Below are positions 1 through 7,482 of a stretch of DNA of 47,765 nucleotides, in pieces. The position numbers and the translations under genes were made by a program. The notes below the pieces were generated by a model. That model saw only the letters and a program-made list of their open reading frames with translations. It ran no database searches and was not told where the DNA came from. Within the stretch, counting starts at the first letter, position 1; every line of letters starts with the position of its first letter. The DNA is from Mariprofundus sp. EBB-1 (GTDB lineage Bacteria; Pseudomonadota; Zetaproteobacteria; Mariprofundales; Mariprofundaceae), in NCBI RefSeq assembly GCF_003665155.1, contig NZ_RCFQ01000023.1, positions 1 to 47,765 of the forward strand, read 5' to 3'.

Positions 1-1092
1 CTTTGACCATTCACCCCATGGCCTGTCATCAATAGCTGCAAGATGATCACATAAGTTTTGAGAGGCAAGACGATCAACCTTTAGCTTTTCAAAGATATTT
101 CGAATATCTCCTAATAGTTGAGCATCAATTGATTCACTGGTTTCAACACATGATAAAGCAGTCACAGCAGCTTCCGCTTTTTCTCTCCATCCACTAAGTA
201 CTGCCACTGCCAACAATGGAGTCCAATTATCAGCAGCACGATCATTTAACCCTTTGGGCATTTCGGGATCAAAAAATTTTACCTTCTCATAATAATCTTC
301 AGCCCATCTCATGCATTTACGTTTGATGTCATCAAAGCTGGTTATATCCAAACGTAAACGTGCTACTTGTTCATGATCCAGCTTACGCCTTAGTGGAATG
401 GCAATACTTCGATCCTCTAACGTATCACGCTGGCTTCCTATCCCAGCAATTACCTTTGGACACCATGTAGAAAACCTTTTGACCTCATTTGCATCTCCAT
501 CACATCGCATTACAAAAGCTGTTGTTTTTGTATGACCTGAATTTATCACACCTGCCATATCATCATTTTGCTTTAAGAACGTATCAGCCTCATCAATTAG
601 CAGTGTTGGAGTCCATTGTTCAATTGCTCTGTAAACTGCCGCAGATGAGATATTAGAGGCCAGCAATGACCTATTCGTTAAGCCATATAGCAATGAAAGC
701 ATTGTAGACTTACCACAACGCTTCTCAGGGCTAGTTATTAATAAAATTGGGCTATGATAACTGGCATCATGAACATAGGTGTTTAACACCCATAATGCAG
801 CCGCTTCCGGTGCATGGTTTGGCGTGACAATAAAACGTTTAAATGTATCTACAATTTCATCTAGAAGTTCAGCACCATTCACAGGCTCATCCCATGGTTC
901 AATTTCAAGAAATATTGATGATTCTGATTGATTAGACTTCCTTGCCCCTTTAAATGCGGCATCTAACGTTTGAGGACGAACGCCAAGTCTTTTAGCTTCA
1001 TTAATCCGTATCTGGTCATATTCCAAAGGTGATAATTTTGCCAAACGTGAAACAGCAGCATCTAATGACTCTCCATTATGATCATCATCCAT
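1..1092 (-). CDS. DUF3631 domain ATPase, C-terminal part cut off by window edge
   Basis: The first 364 codons of a gene that runs off the window start. Translation gives a P-loop-like segment (SPEKRCGKST, about residue 120), a Walker B-like LLIDEADTFLK about 55 residues later, and the stretch around DDRPWGEWSK near the cut. These match the DUF3631 family, found in phage and island proteins, often attached to primase or helicase modules. It probably has a replication or DNA-processing role for the island (inference). The ATG at 1092 is preceded by AGGAG at a spacing of 8. The gene lies downstream of the AlpA-like gene on the same strand, a common arrangement in integrated elements. The C-terminus, and whether a separate primase domain exists, cannot be judged here. 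Confidence 0.8.
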   Translation of the reverse strand, partial: MDDDHNGESLDAAVSRLAKLSPLEYDQIRINEAKRLGVRPQTLDAAFKGARKSNQSESSIFLEIEPWDEPVNGAELLDEIVDTFKRFIVTPNHAPEAAALWVLNTYVHDASYHSPILLITSPEKRCGKSTMLSLLYGLTNRSLLASNISSAAVYRAIEQWTPTLLIDEADTFLKQNDDMAGVINSGHTKTTAFVMRCDGDANEVKRFSTWCPKVIAGIGSQRDTLEDRSIAIPLRRKLDHEQVARLRLDITSFDDIKRKCMRWAEDYYEKVKFFDPEMPKGLNDRAADNWTPLLAVAVLSGWREKAEAAVTALSCVETSESIDAQLLGDIRNIFEKLKVDRLASQNLCDHLAAIDDRPWGEWSK

Positions 1093-1168
1093 TTTCTAAA
1101 CTCCTAAATCTCATTATTAAATTGTGTTCTGAGTTAATTGAAAAGCGCTCTCTGAGGCCAAAAAAGGC

Positions 1169-1202
1169 GGTGAGATACTAATTCGGTACCTTTCTTGGTA
1201 CC
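1169..1202. repeat. Motif shared with the recombinase-gene end, plus paired GGTACC
   Basis: GGTGAGATACTA at 1169-1180 is found in inverted orientation at 5079-5090, beside the recombinase gene. It is followed by two GGTACC hexamers (1185-1190 and 1197-1202) around a 6-bp spacer. The other copy is also next to GGTAC-containing palindromes. This suggests a binding site for an island-encoded protein, either an arm-type recombinase/excisionase site or an operator of the DUF3631 gene. The function is inferred. Confidence 0.5.
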
Positions 1203-1278
1203 TCAGAAGCACTTACCGTGTAAAATATCATTGTAGGTAATGGGTTTTACCTGCATTGAAACACGGATTCTTGATCCG

Positions 1279-1488
1279 TTAGCAGACTTTGGTGGCAATC
1301 CATTCAGCGAATTTATTCTTATGAATAAGCATTCTTCCACCGACTTTTGAAACGGCTCCAGATTTAGATAACCCGTTATGTTTACGACTTCTAATTAAGT
1401 ACTGTACCTGTGAAAGGTTTAGAGCTGGATAAGCTTTTACGAACTGTTCTTTCGTTATCCAATCTTCTAGTGGTGATTTTATGTCCAT
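1279..1488 (-). CDS. AlpA-like helix-turn-helix regulator / excisionase-like protein
   Basis: A 69-residue protein with the layout of small winged-helix or MerR/AlpA-type DNA-binding proteins. It has a 'WITKEQFVKAYPALNLSQVQYLIR' type helical start, then a basic stretch (RSRKHNG) and a GGRMLIHKNKFAEWI beta-wing and helix. Such proteins in islands act as excisionases or activators of the recombinase gene. The ATG at 1488 has AGGAG 9 bases upstream. The gene is followed on the same strand by the DUF3631 ATPase gene after a 186-bp gap carrying the shared motif and GGTACC pair. The family call rests on pattern and context; binding specificity is unknown. Confidence 0.7.
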   Translation of the reverse strand: MDIKSPLEDWITKEQFVKAYPALNLSQVQYLIRSRKHNGLSKSGAVSKVGGRMLIHKNKFAEWIATKVC

Positions 1489-1564
1489 ATCTTCGACTCC
1501 TGCGCCGTTGTGGCGTAATGAGTACGATACGATATGAATATAGACGTCTTGAGGAACACATAAT

Positions 1565-1592
1565 ACCTACAAGTAGCCAGCTAATTGTAGGT
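1565..1592. promoter_or_regulatory. Inverted repeat, candidate operator upstream of the AlpA-like gene
   Basis: ACCTACAA and TTGTAGGT form perfect 8-bp arms separated by 12 bp, 77 bp upstream of the AlpA-like start codon. A related string (TTGTAGGTAAT) occurs near 1230, just downstream of that gene. The size fits a dimeric repressor site; the regulator is not identified. Confidence 0.4.
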
Positions 1593-1789
1593 GAATCAAC
1601 AGATAGCAGGCTAGTTGTTGAATAAAGATTCAAACAAACCCAAAATTAGTAACTAAACGGTTGTTTTCGGCCAGACTCAAACAGTCAGCTGTCCTTAGTT
1701 CGAGTCCGGATTAGAGAGCAGGTCCTGAACAGAACTGGGCACGTATTGCCTCCAAAATTCATTAAAAATGCAAACCTTCAGCTTTAAGC

Positions 1790-1795
1790 TATAAT
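1790..1795 (+). promoter_or_regulatory. Possible -10 element (TATAAT) for the DUF4062 gene
   Basis: A consensus TATAAT lies about 135 bp before the DUF4062 start. The 16 to 18 bp spacing upstream holds no good TTGACA match and there is no extended TG, so this is only a candidate that might need an activator. Confidence 0.3.
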
Positions 1796-1930
1796 GAAAC
1801 AACGGAGAGTTAGCCGAAATGTATTTGTAGCCCCCGTGTTACTGAAATGGGGGAATGCATAAATGATTAATAAACACTTCAAAGCCACCCCTCTGGTTAA
1901 AAACATAATATACAGCTTGAGGATGAATAT

Positions 1931-3109
1931 ATGCCTGAGAAAAAAGAAGTGTTTTTAAGCTCTACCTTTCGGGATTTAAATGAATGTAGAGCATCAGTAA
2001 TTAAGGGTATTGAGTCACTTGAAGCTTTTTCTTGTGATGGTATGGAAAAATTCACAGCAACGCCTCATGCTCCACTAGAAGAGTGCCTTAGGAGAGTTGA
2101 GAGGTGTGATATTTACGTTGGAGTTCTTGCAAGTTTTAGAGGTGGGAGCCCTAACGGTAGTAATATGTCATTTACTGAGCATGAGTATGAGTGTGCTAGA
2201 GAGCTAGGACGCCCAATTATTTTTTTTATGGCTTCAGAGTCATTTCTTACCCCCATCAGCATTAGGAACTCAGATTCAGATCATGAGGAACAGGAAGCCT
2301 TTAAGGAGAAAATAAAAAATAACCATGTGGTAAATTTTTTCAGTGATCCAGAAGAACTAAGGAGCAAGGTTGTTGAGGCCTTATCAAATTGGGAGTACCA
2401 GCTTAAATCAGGAATTAATGTAAACCTTGAAATAGGCTTGTATCATGTTGTTGTGAAAGGTCGAAAAAGCATCGAGATAAGAACACTTAATGTTAGTGAG
2501 GGTTCCCCATGTGAAATTCACCCAAATAAGGGGGATTGGCATATCCAGTGGATTACTGTCTTTCAAGATGATCATCCATCACCAATGGTCTTGGATTTTT
2601 CTTCAGGGGTGATGCCAGAAGAAGTTAGCTTCTTTCGGAATAGTACGGCGACATACAAACCGAGCTTCTTGGGGAGCCGGGAAATTGCTGAAATTGATGA
2701 GCCAAGATTCGAAGAGATAAAAAAGAGCGTTTATGCGTTGCTTCTTGAGCCAGGCAAAGCCAATCGCCTGACCGACAGCTCATCTCCTTCATCTCAAGGG
2801 GTGCATCTATTAACAGAAGGAGCTTATATTATATGGGTGGAAGGAGAAGGCGGAGCCGAGGTTTTTCAGGCTGGCTCCTCTCTCGGGATATCAACTTGTG
2901 GTGATCCATTCGTTTTTGCCGTGAATGAAAACAGCAATATATTTGTAAAGGTGCATGGGGAGTTGAATTTATTTCAATTAGAATACGGTATGACTCCTAC
3001 TAGTTATATTGAAACTATTAGAGCTAATGATACGATTGAGTGGTCAAATCCAACTCAAGGAAGACCCAGTAGGATGACTCCTTCAAAGAACTGTTTTTAT
3101 ATAAAATAG
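1931..3109 (+). CDS. DUF4062 domain protein, island cargo
   Basis: 392 residues. The N-terminal ~110 residues carry the DUF4062 signature: VFLSSTFRDLNECR at residues 7-20, LRRVERCDIYVGVLAS with a following glycine-rich turn, and the FTEHEYECARELGRPII segment. This domain has a Rossmann/TIR-like appearance and is usually the N-terminal part of STAND-type ATPases or other larger proteins with signalling or defence roles (family knowledge, function unproven). Here the rest (about 165-392) has no NACHT/NB-ARC P-loop or repeats I recognise and reads as beta-rich. The start has GAGG 8 bases upstream. It is the only plus-strand gene in the visible island and stands alone, as defence cargo often does. 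Specific function unknown. Confidence 0.75.
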   Translation: MPEKKEVFLSSTFRDLNECRASVIKGIESLEAFSCDGMEKFTATPHAPLEECLRRVERCDIYVGVLASFRGGSPNGSNMSFTEHEYECARELGRPIIFFMASESFLTPISIRNSDSDHEEQEAFKEKIKNNHVVNFFSDPEELRSKVVEALSNWEYQLKSGINVNLEIGLYHVVVKGRKSIEIRTLNVSEGSPCEIHPNKGDWHIQWITVFQDDHPSPMVLDFSSGVMPEEVSFFRNSTATYKPSFLGSREIAEIDEPRFEEIKKSVYALLLEPGKANRLTDSSSPSSQGVHLLTEGAYIIWVEGEGGAEVFQAGSSLGISTCGDPFVFAVNENSNIFVKVHGELNLFQLEYGMTPTSYIETIRANDTIEWSNPTQGRPSRMTPSKNCFYIK

Positions 3110-3221
3110 AAACTGTATATTACTAGTCAATTCTTGGTATTGAATGACCAGTTGAGATCACCGCCGAAAGCAGCCGTTCAGCGTAAACCCCTGTAGCAAT
3201 TCGATAAAGTTAGATTGCACA

Positions 3222-3983
3222 TCAATTACTTTGATCTATAGGTCGTTTGTAACTCGTTAAAGTCCTATAAGTGATCATTCTAGAATTGTGAATATCATTG
3301 GCAGGACTAACTTTCAATTTTCCATCGACATACTCAATACACTTAATCTGAGGGTGAGGAACATCATCGCCCATAGCAACAAGTCTATTAAAAATAAGCT
3401 TCCAACTTAAACCTTGCTCTGTTTGATTAATCACTTCCTGCAAAGGCTCTTTCCACCATGATGGGCTTTCCCCTGCTGCTTTCCTAGAGGCTGTCGTCTT
3501 TTCTTCAAAGCTTTTCATTCCAAATATAGGGCTTGCACCAAATAAGTTCCTCATAATGGCTTCAGCTTGTTTCAGCCTCATAGAAAGACTCATAACAGTT
3601 GTAATATTTGGGATAGTTTCACTTAATTCTTTGAGTAGTACATCAGCTATAAGTAAGACCATCGAAGCTGCTTGATGAGCTGAAAGGTTCACTTCATTTT
3701 CATCACCACAGTAGTAGCAAAATGCCATCCAATACTTAAATGGCTCATCCACTTCACATCCAAACATTTCTGCATTACCTTTTAATGAGTCTACCCATAT
3801 AGAATCATCTACTAGCTCACATAGTTTCCTATAAAACTCATTAGCCGCTATAAATGCTTCATCCTCACTAGAATGTCCCCATCGAGCCCACATAATCGGA
3901 AACTGAATTTCATGAGAAATTTTTTTATTAAAGCTAGAACCATCCTTAAGGAAGCTTTTTAAATATGGTAACTCTGGATTCAC
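3222..3983 (-). CDS. Unrecognised island protein encoded directly behind the recombinase
   Basis: I do not recognise this ~253-residue protein. It is soluble, with no signal peptide or membrane segment, is rich in aromatic and charged residues, and has Trp-containing segments (PIMWARWGHSSEDEAF, DSIWVDSL, SWWKEPL). The C-terminal part ends in a compact basic segment (SRMITYRTLTSYKRP). The reading frame is open from a GTG at 4016 that overlaps the recombinase stop, but the GTG at 3983 has GAGGG just upstream and is preferred. It directly follows the recombinase gene on the same strand and is probably cotranscribed with it, so it may be an element-maintenance or cargo gene. No function assigned. 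Confidence 0.65.
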   Translation of the reverse strand: MNPELPYLKSFLKDGSSFNKKISHEIQFPIMWARWGHSSEDEAFIAANEFYRKLCELVDDSIWVDSLKGNAEMFGCEVDEPFKYWMAFCYYCGDENEVNLSAHQAASMVLLIADVLLKELSETIPNITTVMSLSMRLKQAEAIMRNLFGASPIFGMKSFEEKTTASRKAAGESPSWWKEPLQEVINQTEQGLSWKLIFNRLVAMGDDVPHPQIKCIEYVDGKLKVSPANDIHNSRMITYRTLTSYKRPIDQSN

Positions 3984-3990
3984 ACCACCC

Positions 3991-5004
3991 TCACATAGCC
4001 AACTTATCAAACACACTATCTGTCACAGACTGCACTCTCTCAGATGAGAGGTGAACGTATTTTTTTGTCGTCTCATAGTTTTTATGACCCAATACAGCTT
4101 GAATGTCTGGCCCTGTAGCGCCTGCATTAGCTAAATACGAAGCACAGGTATGACGAAGATCATGAAATCTAAAGTCTTTAACAGCCGCAATTTCTAATGC
4201 CTTCACCCAATGCTTACGAAATACAAATGGCTTGTTTGTGTTTGTTGCTGAAAAAATAAGGGCATCATCTAGCCCTCTATGCTTAAGTATCAATTCAAGT
4301 ACAGGTAACGGAAAAGAAACCATTCTATCGCTACCATTCTTAGTGTCTTTCAATACGGCTGTACGATTAGAGAAATCAATATCAGACCAACATAGCTTTA
4401 ACAGTTCGCCTCTACGCGCTCCTGTCATTAGAGCCATCGTTACAAGCAGTGTGAGCTTGTTCCATTCAGATACAGCATCTACTGCTCTACATGCTTCCAG
4501 TAGATTCAAACGCTCTTCATTCGTTAAATAACGTATTCTATTTTTTGCTTCTTTATATGATGGAGCGTTTAGCACTGGGTTTTCACCAGTGTAACCTACT
4601 TTCTTTGCAAACCTGAACAGAGCAGAGAGGCATGATTTCATACGGTTGTGGGTGCTATTAGATACCGTCTTGCGATAGGCATTCAAAAAGCCTGCAACAT
4701 CTTCTGTGCTGATCGTTGCGAGCTTTCTATTACCTAGTCTATCACTCCACCATGAAATACGGAGGTGATTGGTGTGATCCTTGCCATCCCATTCAGCAAG
4801 ATATTCAAGAATAAGTTGTGAGAGAGTGATATTACGCCAGCGCGTACCTACTTTGCGGTAGTTATCTTCGTTATCTTTGATCCATTGCAATAGATCTGTT
4901 TTGTATCGCATGGTTTTTGTTTTGAGCAGACGGCCTTGTTTATCTTTGATAATAGCCTTAAAGACATGACCTGATTTTCTGTTTAACTTGATGATAGTAG
5001 CCAA
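3991..5004 (-). CDS. Tyrosine recombinase / integrase
   Basis: A site-specific recombinase of about 337 residues that would integrate and excise the island at the tRNA-Met gene. It has an N-terminal arm-binding region, a core-binding SAM-like domain (around TLSQLILEYLAEW to LFRFAKKVGYTGENP) and a C-terminal catalytic domain. The catalytic set is visible: Arg in TGARRGELLKL, Lys in the KDTKNGSDR beta-hairpin, HDLRHTCASYLA (His and Arg), LGHKNYETT (His) and the nucleophile Tyr in KKYVHLS. The open frame reaches a TTG at 5019, but the TTG at 5004 sits 8 bases after GGAGG and yields a typical MATIIKLNRKSG start. It is flanked upstream by palindromic repeats and then the tRNA. Confidence 0.93.
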   Translation of the reverse strand: MATIIKLNRKSGHVFKAIIKDKQGRLLKTKTMRYKTDLLQWIKDNEDNYRKVGTRWRNITLSQLILEYLAEWDGKDHTNHLRISWWSDRLGNRKLATISTEDVAGFLNAYRKTVSNSTHNRMKSCLSALFRFAKKVGYTGENPVLNAPSYKEAKNRIRYLTNEERLNLLEACRAVDAVSEWNKLTLLVTMALMTGARRGELLKLCWSDIDFSNRTAVLKDTKNGSDRMVSFPLPVLELILKHRGLDDALIFSATNTNKPFVFRKHWVKALEIAAVKDFRFHDLRHTCASYLANAGATGPDIQAVLGHKNYETTKKYVHLSSERVQSVTDSVFDKLAM

Positions 5005-5020
5005 GAGAGCCACCTCCAAA

Positions 5021-5090
5021 GTGAGATATGGCAGGGTACAAAACAGGTATTAGTACCTTATTTTGTACCCTACTCAGGTAGTATCTCACC
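5021..5090. repeat. Nested inverted repeats between recombinase start and tRNA
   Basis: Inner arms AGGGTACAAAA (5033-5043) and TTTTGTACCCT (5061-5071) are perfect 11-bp inverted repeats around a 17-bp spacer that itself holds TAGTACC. Outer arms GTGAGATA (5021-5028) and TATCTCAC (5082-5089) are also inverted. The TAGTATCTCACC part recurs inverted at 1169-1180. The position directly upstream of the recombinase gene suggests arm-type recombinase sites or an autoregulatory operator (inference). Confidence 0.6.
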
Positions 5091-5107
5091 TTTATGGTGG
5101 TGTCGAA

Positions 5108-5129
5108 GAAAACAAAACCCATTGTTTTC
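5108..5129. terminator. Weak hairpin after tRNA-Met, possible terminator
   Basis: GAAAACA (5108-5114) and TGTTTTC (5123-5129) pair around an 8-base loop, 12 bases beyond the tRNA 3' end. The stem is A/T rich and there is no clean T-run after it, so termination is uncertain. It may instead be part of the attachment region. Confidence 0.25.
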
Positions 5130-5140
5130 AACAACTTAGA

Positions 5141-5217
5141 TGGTGGCGCTTCAGGGACTCGAACCCCGGACACCCGGATTATGATTCCGGTGCTCTAACC
5201 AGCTGAGCTAAAGCGCC
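5141..5217 (-). tRNA. tRNA-Met (CAT), elongator type; island integration site
   Basis: A complete cloverleaf with encoded CCA. Acceptor arms GGCGCTT and AAGCGCC pair fully, with A as discriminator and CCA at 5141-5143. The D arm is GCTC/GAGC, the anticodon arm is CCGGA-ATCATAA-TCCGG with anticodon CAT, and the T arm is CGGGG-TTCGAGT-CCCTG. The first base pair is a normal G-C and the sequence resembles elongator tRNA-Met more than initiator. A tRNA-Ile(CAT) cannot be fully excluded, since its identity depends on lysidine modification. The recombinase gene lies just past the 3' end, so the 3' part of this gene is the likely attachment core. Confidence 0.93.
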
Positions 5218-5233
5218 TTTCGTTGTGGCGCGA

Positions 5234-5261
5234 AGTATAGGAAGGCAAAGCGCTTTGGCAA
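5234..5261 (-). promoter_or_regulatory. Sigma-70-type promoter of tRNA-Met
   Basis: On the minus strand TTGCCA (5261-5256) and TATACT (5239-5234) are separated by 16 bp. The -10 ends 16 bases before the mature tRNA 5' end, a normal distance for a tRNA promoter. Confidence 0.65.
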
Positions 5262-5344
5262 GCGCATAATTGATTTTTATTCTAGTCACCAGATCCAGAC
5301 AAATTGAAGTGATTAATCGCCTTGATTTAATTCACAAAAAAGCA

Positions 5345-6085
5345 TCATTCATTCAACTCGGGTAACAATGGCAACAGCAAAATAAACTCAGCTCCTTCAC
5401 CGGGATTACTCACTATCTGGATGGTTCCGCTGTGTTTTTTGACAATAGCAGCCACGTTAGCCAGACCAAAACCATTGCCATCAGGCTTGGTAGTAAAGCC
5501 CGAATCTAATAAACGACCGATGACTGCTACATCTATACCCGGGCCTGAGTCTTTCACACGTATTTCAGCCCATGGATACACCTTTCTCAAATTCATAGTG
5601 ATCGAGCCTTCATTGTCACGGCCAATCGCTTCAATGGCGTTTTTCAATAGATTCAATATCACCTGATAGATCTGTCCATCATCACCCAGAATATGCATTT
5701 CCTGCAGGGGGCGCTGCCATTCCATGCTGATACCGGCAGGAAACATCGGGCGTGCATGTTGAATGGACTCATCAATCGAATGGGGAAGATCAATAATACC
5801 AAGATGTTCTTCACTGTTATTGGCAAAGCTTAGAATACGCTCGATCAAATCATTGGTACGCCCGATCGTTTTATGAATGGTGTTTACATGATGATGGATA
5901 GCAGCATCATCAGTCCGCCGTTCGATCAAGGTCGAAGCACTACCCACCACATGTAATGCATTACGGATATCGTGAACGATAGCTTGCGTAAAATGGCCCA
6001 ATGAAACCATTTTTTGGGCATGCACTTCTTGTTCGGAATCATCCACTTGTTCACCGCTCTTCGGTGAAACATCGTGCTTCTTCAA
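5345..6085 (-). CDS. Soluble sensor histidine kinase (HisKA plus HATPase)
   Basis: About 246 residues. A short N-terminal tail leads into a HisKA dimerisation domain with the phospho-acceptor in IVHDIRNALH. A GHKL ATPase domain follows with N box (NLLKNAIEAI), G1 (DSGPGID) and G2 (GNGFGLANV). There is no membrane segment or recognisable sensor domain, so it must receive its signal from another protein or through its short N-terminus. The form resembles the catalytic part of NtrB/ZraS-type kinases. The frame is open to a TTG at 6100, but the TTG at 6085 has GGAGG 7 bases upstream and is preferred. No response regulator lies beside it, so it is an orphan in this window. Confidence 0.85.
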   Translation of the reverse strand: MKKHDVSPKSGEQVDDSEQEVHAQKMVSLGHFTQAIVHDIRNALHVVGSASTLIERRTDDAAIHHHVNTIHKTIGRTNDLIERILSFANNSEEHLGIIDLPHSIDESIQHARPMFPAGISMEWQRPLQEMHILGDDGQIYQVILNLLKNAIEAIGRDNEGSITMNLRKVYPWAEIRVKDSGPGIDVAVIGRLLDSGFTTKPDGNGFGLANVAAIVKKHSGTIQIVSNPGEGAEFILLLPLLPELNE

Positions 6086-6100
6086 ACCCCAATCCTCCAA

Positions 6101-6474
6101 GCCCTTTCAAAAACTATGCTTATCTTCGCACAACGCCATAACGACATCAACAGCAGGCATTCATATTTATGTTTTATATCAAACAATAAGATTCATATGA
6201 TGGAGTAATGTCTTCACTTTCAAACAGATCAAAACATGGTCTTACAACCATATACAGACACCGTGTTGCTTAGCACTATATAGCTTCTGCCTTTACGAAA
6301 ACAACGACACAAACAACGTCTCATTGATATCCAGCAACTGCAGGCACTGGATCACACCGTTGAATTGCTATCGCGGCCACGGCTGCTTTGTTACTGTTCG
6401 CATACAACCTACCACACAGCTGTTTCGAAAAGGGGCAAAGCTTGAGCACTTCAGATCAATCACAGGATAAACCC
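6101..6474. other. Divergent intergenic region between histidine kinase and trpS
   Basis: This region should hold promoters for both the kinase and the trpS-led operon. I see no strong -35/-10 pair, no T-box-like leader and no convincing small gene. A TTG at 6442, preceded by AGGGG, would extend TrpS by 11 residues and is the main alternative start. Confidence 0.4.
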
Positions 6475-7473
6475 ATGCGTATTCTTTCCGGTATGCGACC
6501 GACAGGTCGTCTGCACCTTGGACATTACAAAGGTGTATTGGAAAACTGGCTGGCACTGCAGGAGACCAATCAGTGTTTCTTCTTTGCTGCTGACTGGCAT
6601 GCACTGACTACCGATTATGCCAATCCATCGATTGTGAAAGATACCATCTGGGACATGCTCATCGATTGGCTTGCTGTGGGAATCGACCCGAACAAAGCCA
6701 CGGTATTTATTCAGTCTGAAGTACCTGAACATGCTGAGCTGCATCTGCTGTTTTCGTTCATGACTCCCCTCTCATGGTTGGAGCGCGTACCCACATACAA
6801 AGATCAGATTGAACAATTGCGTGAAAAAGATCTTGGCACCTATGGTTTCCTTGGTTATCCACTGCTGCAATCGGCCGATATTCTGATTTACCGCGCCGAC
6901 GGCGTGCCCGTTGGTGAAGATCAGGTGCCGCATGTTGAGCTTACCCGTGAAGTAGCACGGCGCTTTAATCACCTCTATCGCAAAGGTATCCCCCCACTAT
7001 TCCCTGAACCCAAATCCCTGTTGATGCCGGCAGCTAAATTACCGGGGCTAGATGGTCGCAAGATGAGTAAATCGTATGGCAACACCATCGAACTGGGTGA
7101 AACATGGAAAGTAACCGAGAAGAAAGTAAAAACCATGCCTACGGATCCGGCCCGTGTACGTCGCGATGATCCTGGTACGCCTGAGAAGTGTCCGGTATGG
7201 GATTTCCACAAGGTATATTCCACTGAAGAAGAGCGTGCCTGGGTACAAGAAGGTTGTACTACGGCTGGCATCGGTTGTATTGATTGCAAAATGTGCATGC
7301 TCAAGCATATGGAAGAAGAGCTACAACCCATCCGTGATCGCCGTGCCGATATTGCATCACGCCCTGATGATCTGAGGGACATCGTACGTGCCGGTAACGA
7401 GCGTGCTCGCATTGAAGCTGGCCGCACCATGGAAAAAGTACGCAAAACCCTGAAAATGGGTTATCGTGTATAA
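6475..7473 (+). CDS. trpS: Tryptophanyl-tRNA synthetase, iron-sulfur-motif type
   Basis: Charges tRNA-Trp with tryptophan; class I synthetase, cytoplasmic. The 332 residues begin MRILSGMRPTGRLHLGHY, containing the HIGH-type motif (HLGH), and carry GRKMSKSYG (KMSKS loop) near residue 200. Four cysteines, C239, C261, C268 and C271 (plus C274), are spaced C-x21-C-x6-C-x2-C. This is nearly the C-x22-C-x6-C-x2-C set known to bind a [4Fe-4S] cluster in Thermotoga maritima TrpRS. The ATG at 6475 has AGGA 7 bases upstream and matches the family start; a TTG at 6442 is an alternative. It is the first gene of a run with scpA 9 bp downstream. Confidence 0.95.
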   Translation: MRILSGMRPTGRLHLGHYKGVLENWLALQETNQCFFFAADWHALTTDYANPSIVKDTIWDMLIDWLAVGIDPNKATVFIQSEVPEHAELHLLFSFMTPLSWLERVPTYKDQIEQLREKDLGTYGFLGYPLLQSADILIYRADGVPVGEDQVPHVELTREVARRFNHLYRKGIPPLFPEPKSLLMPAAKLPGLDGRKMSKSYGNTIELGETWKVTEKKVKTMPTDPARVRRDDPGTPEKCPVWDFHKVYSTEEERAWVQEGCTTAGIGCIDCKMCMLKHMEEELQPIRDRRADIASRPDDLRDIVRAGNERARIEAGRTMEKVRKTLKMGYRV

Positions 7474-7482
7474 GCCTCATGC

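Larger units (their letters stand above)
1489..1930. other. 442-bp intergenic region between divergent AlpA-like and DUF4062 genes
   Basis: No convincing gene is seen here. The stretch holds an 8-bp inverted repeat (1565-1592), a TATAAT hexamer at 1790-1795 without a good -35 partner, and a C5/G5 hairpin (1831-1853) in what would be the DUF4062 leader. A short T-loop-like string (GTTCGAGTCC, about 1698-1707) occurs without the rest of a tRNA. Confidence 0.5.
1..5141. mobile_element. One end of a genomic island integrated at tRNA-Met (partial)
   Basis: A tyrosine recombinase gene lies immediately beyond the 3' end of a complete tRNA-Met gene and reads away from it. Next come an unrecognised gene, a DUF4062 gene, an AlpA-like regulator gene and a DUF3631 ATPase gene, a content typical of integrative islands and satellites. 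The segment is visibly richer in A+T than the chromosome beyond the tRNA. The far attachment site was not found between 1 and 5140, so the island is inferred to extend beyond the window start. Seen: gene order and tRNA adjacency. Known: tyrosine recombinases commonly target tRNA 3' ends. Inferred: island boundary at the tRNA 3' end. Confidence 0.75.

Noticed and set aside
1690-1720. T-loop-like string (GTTCGAGTCC) that might be a tRNA remnant or attachment site
   Set aside because: No acceptor or anticodon arm around it, and it lies in the wrong orientation to be a direct repeat of the tRNA-Met 3' end.
6276-6444. Short plus-strand frame just before trpS
   Set aside because: No start codon with a ribosome-binding site and no family resemblance; chance open frame in the promoter region.
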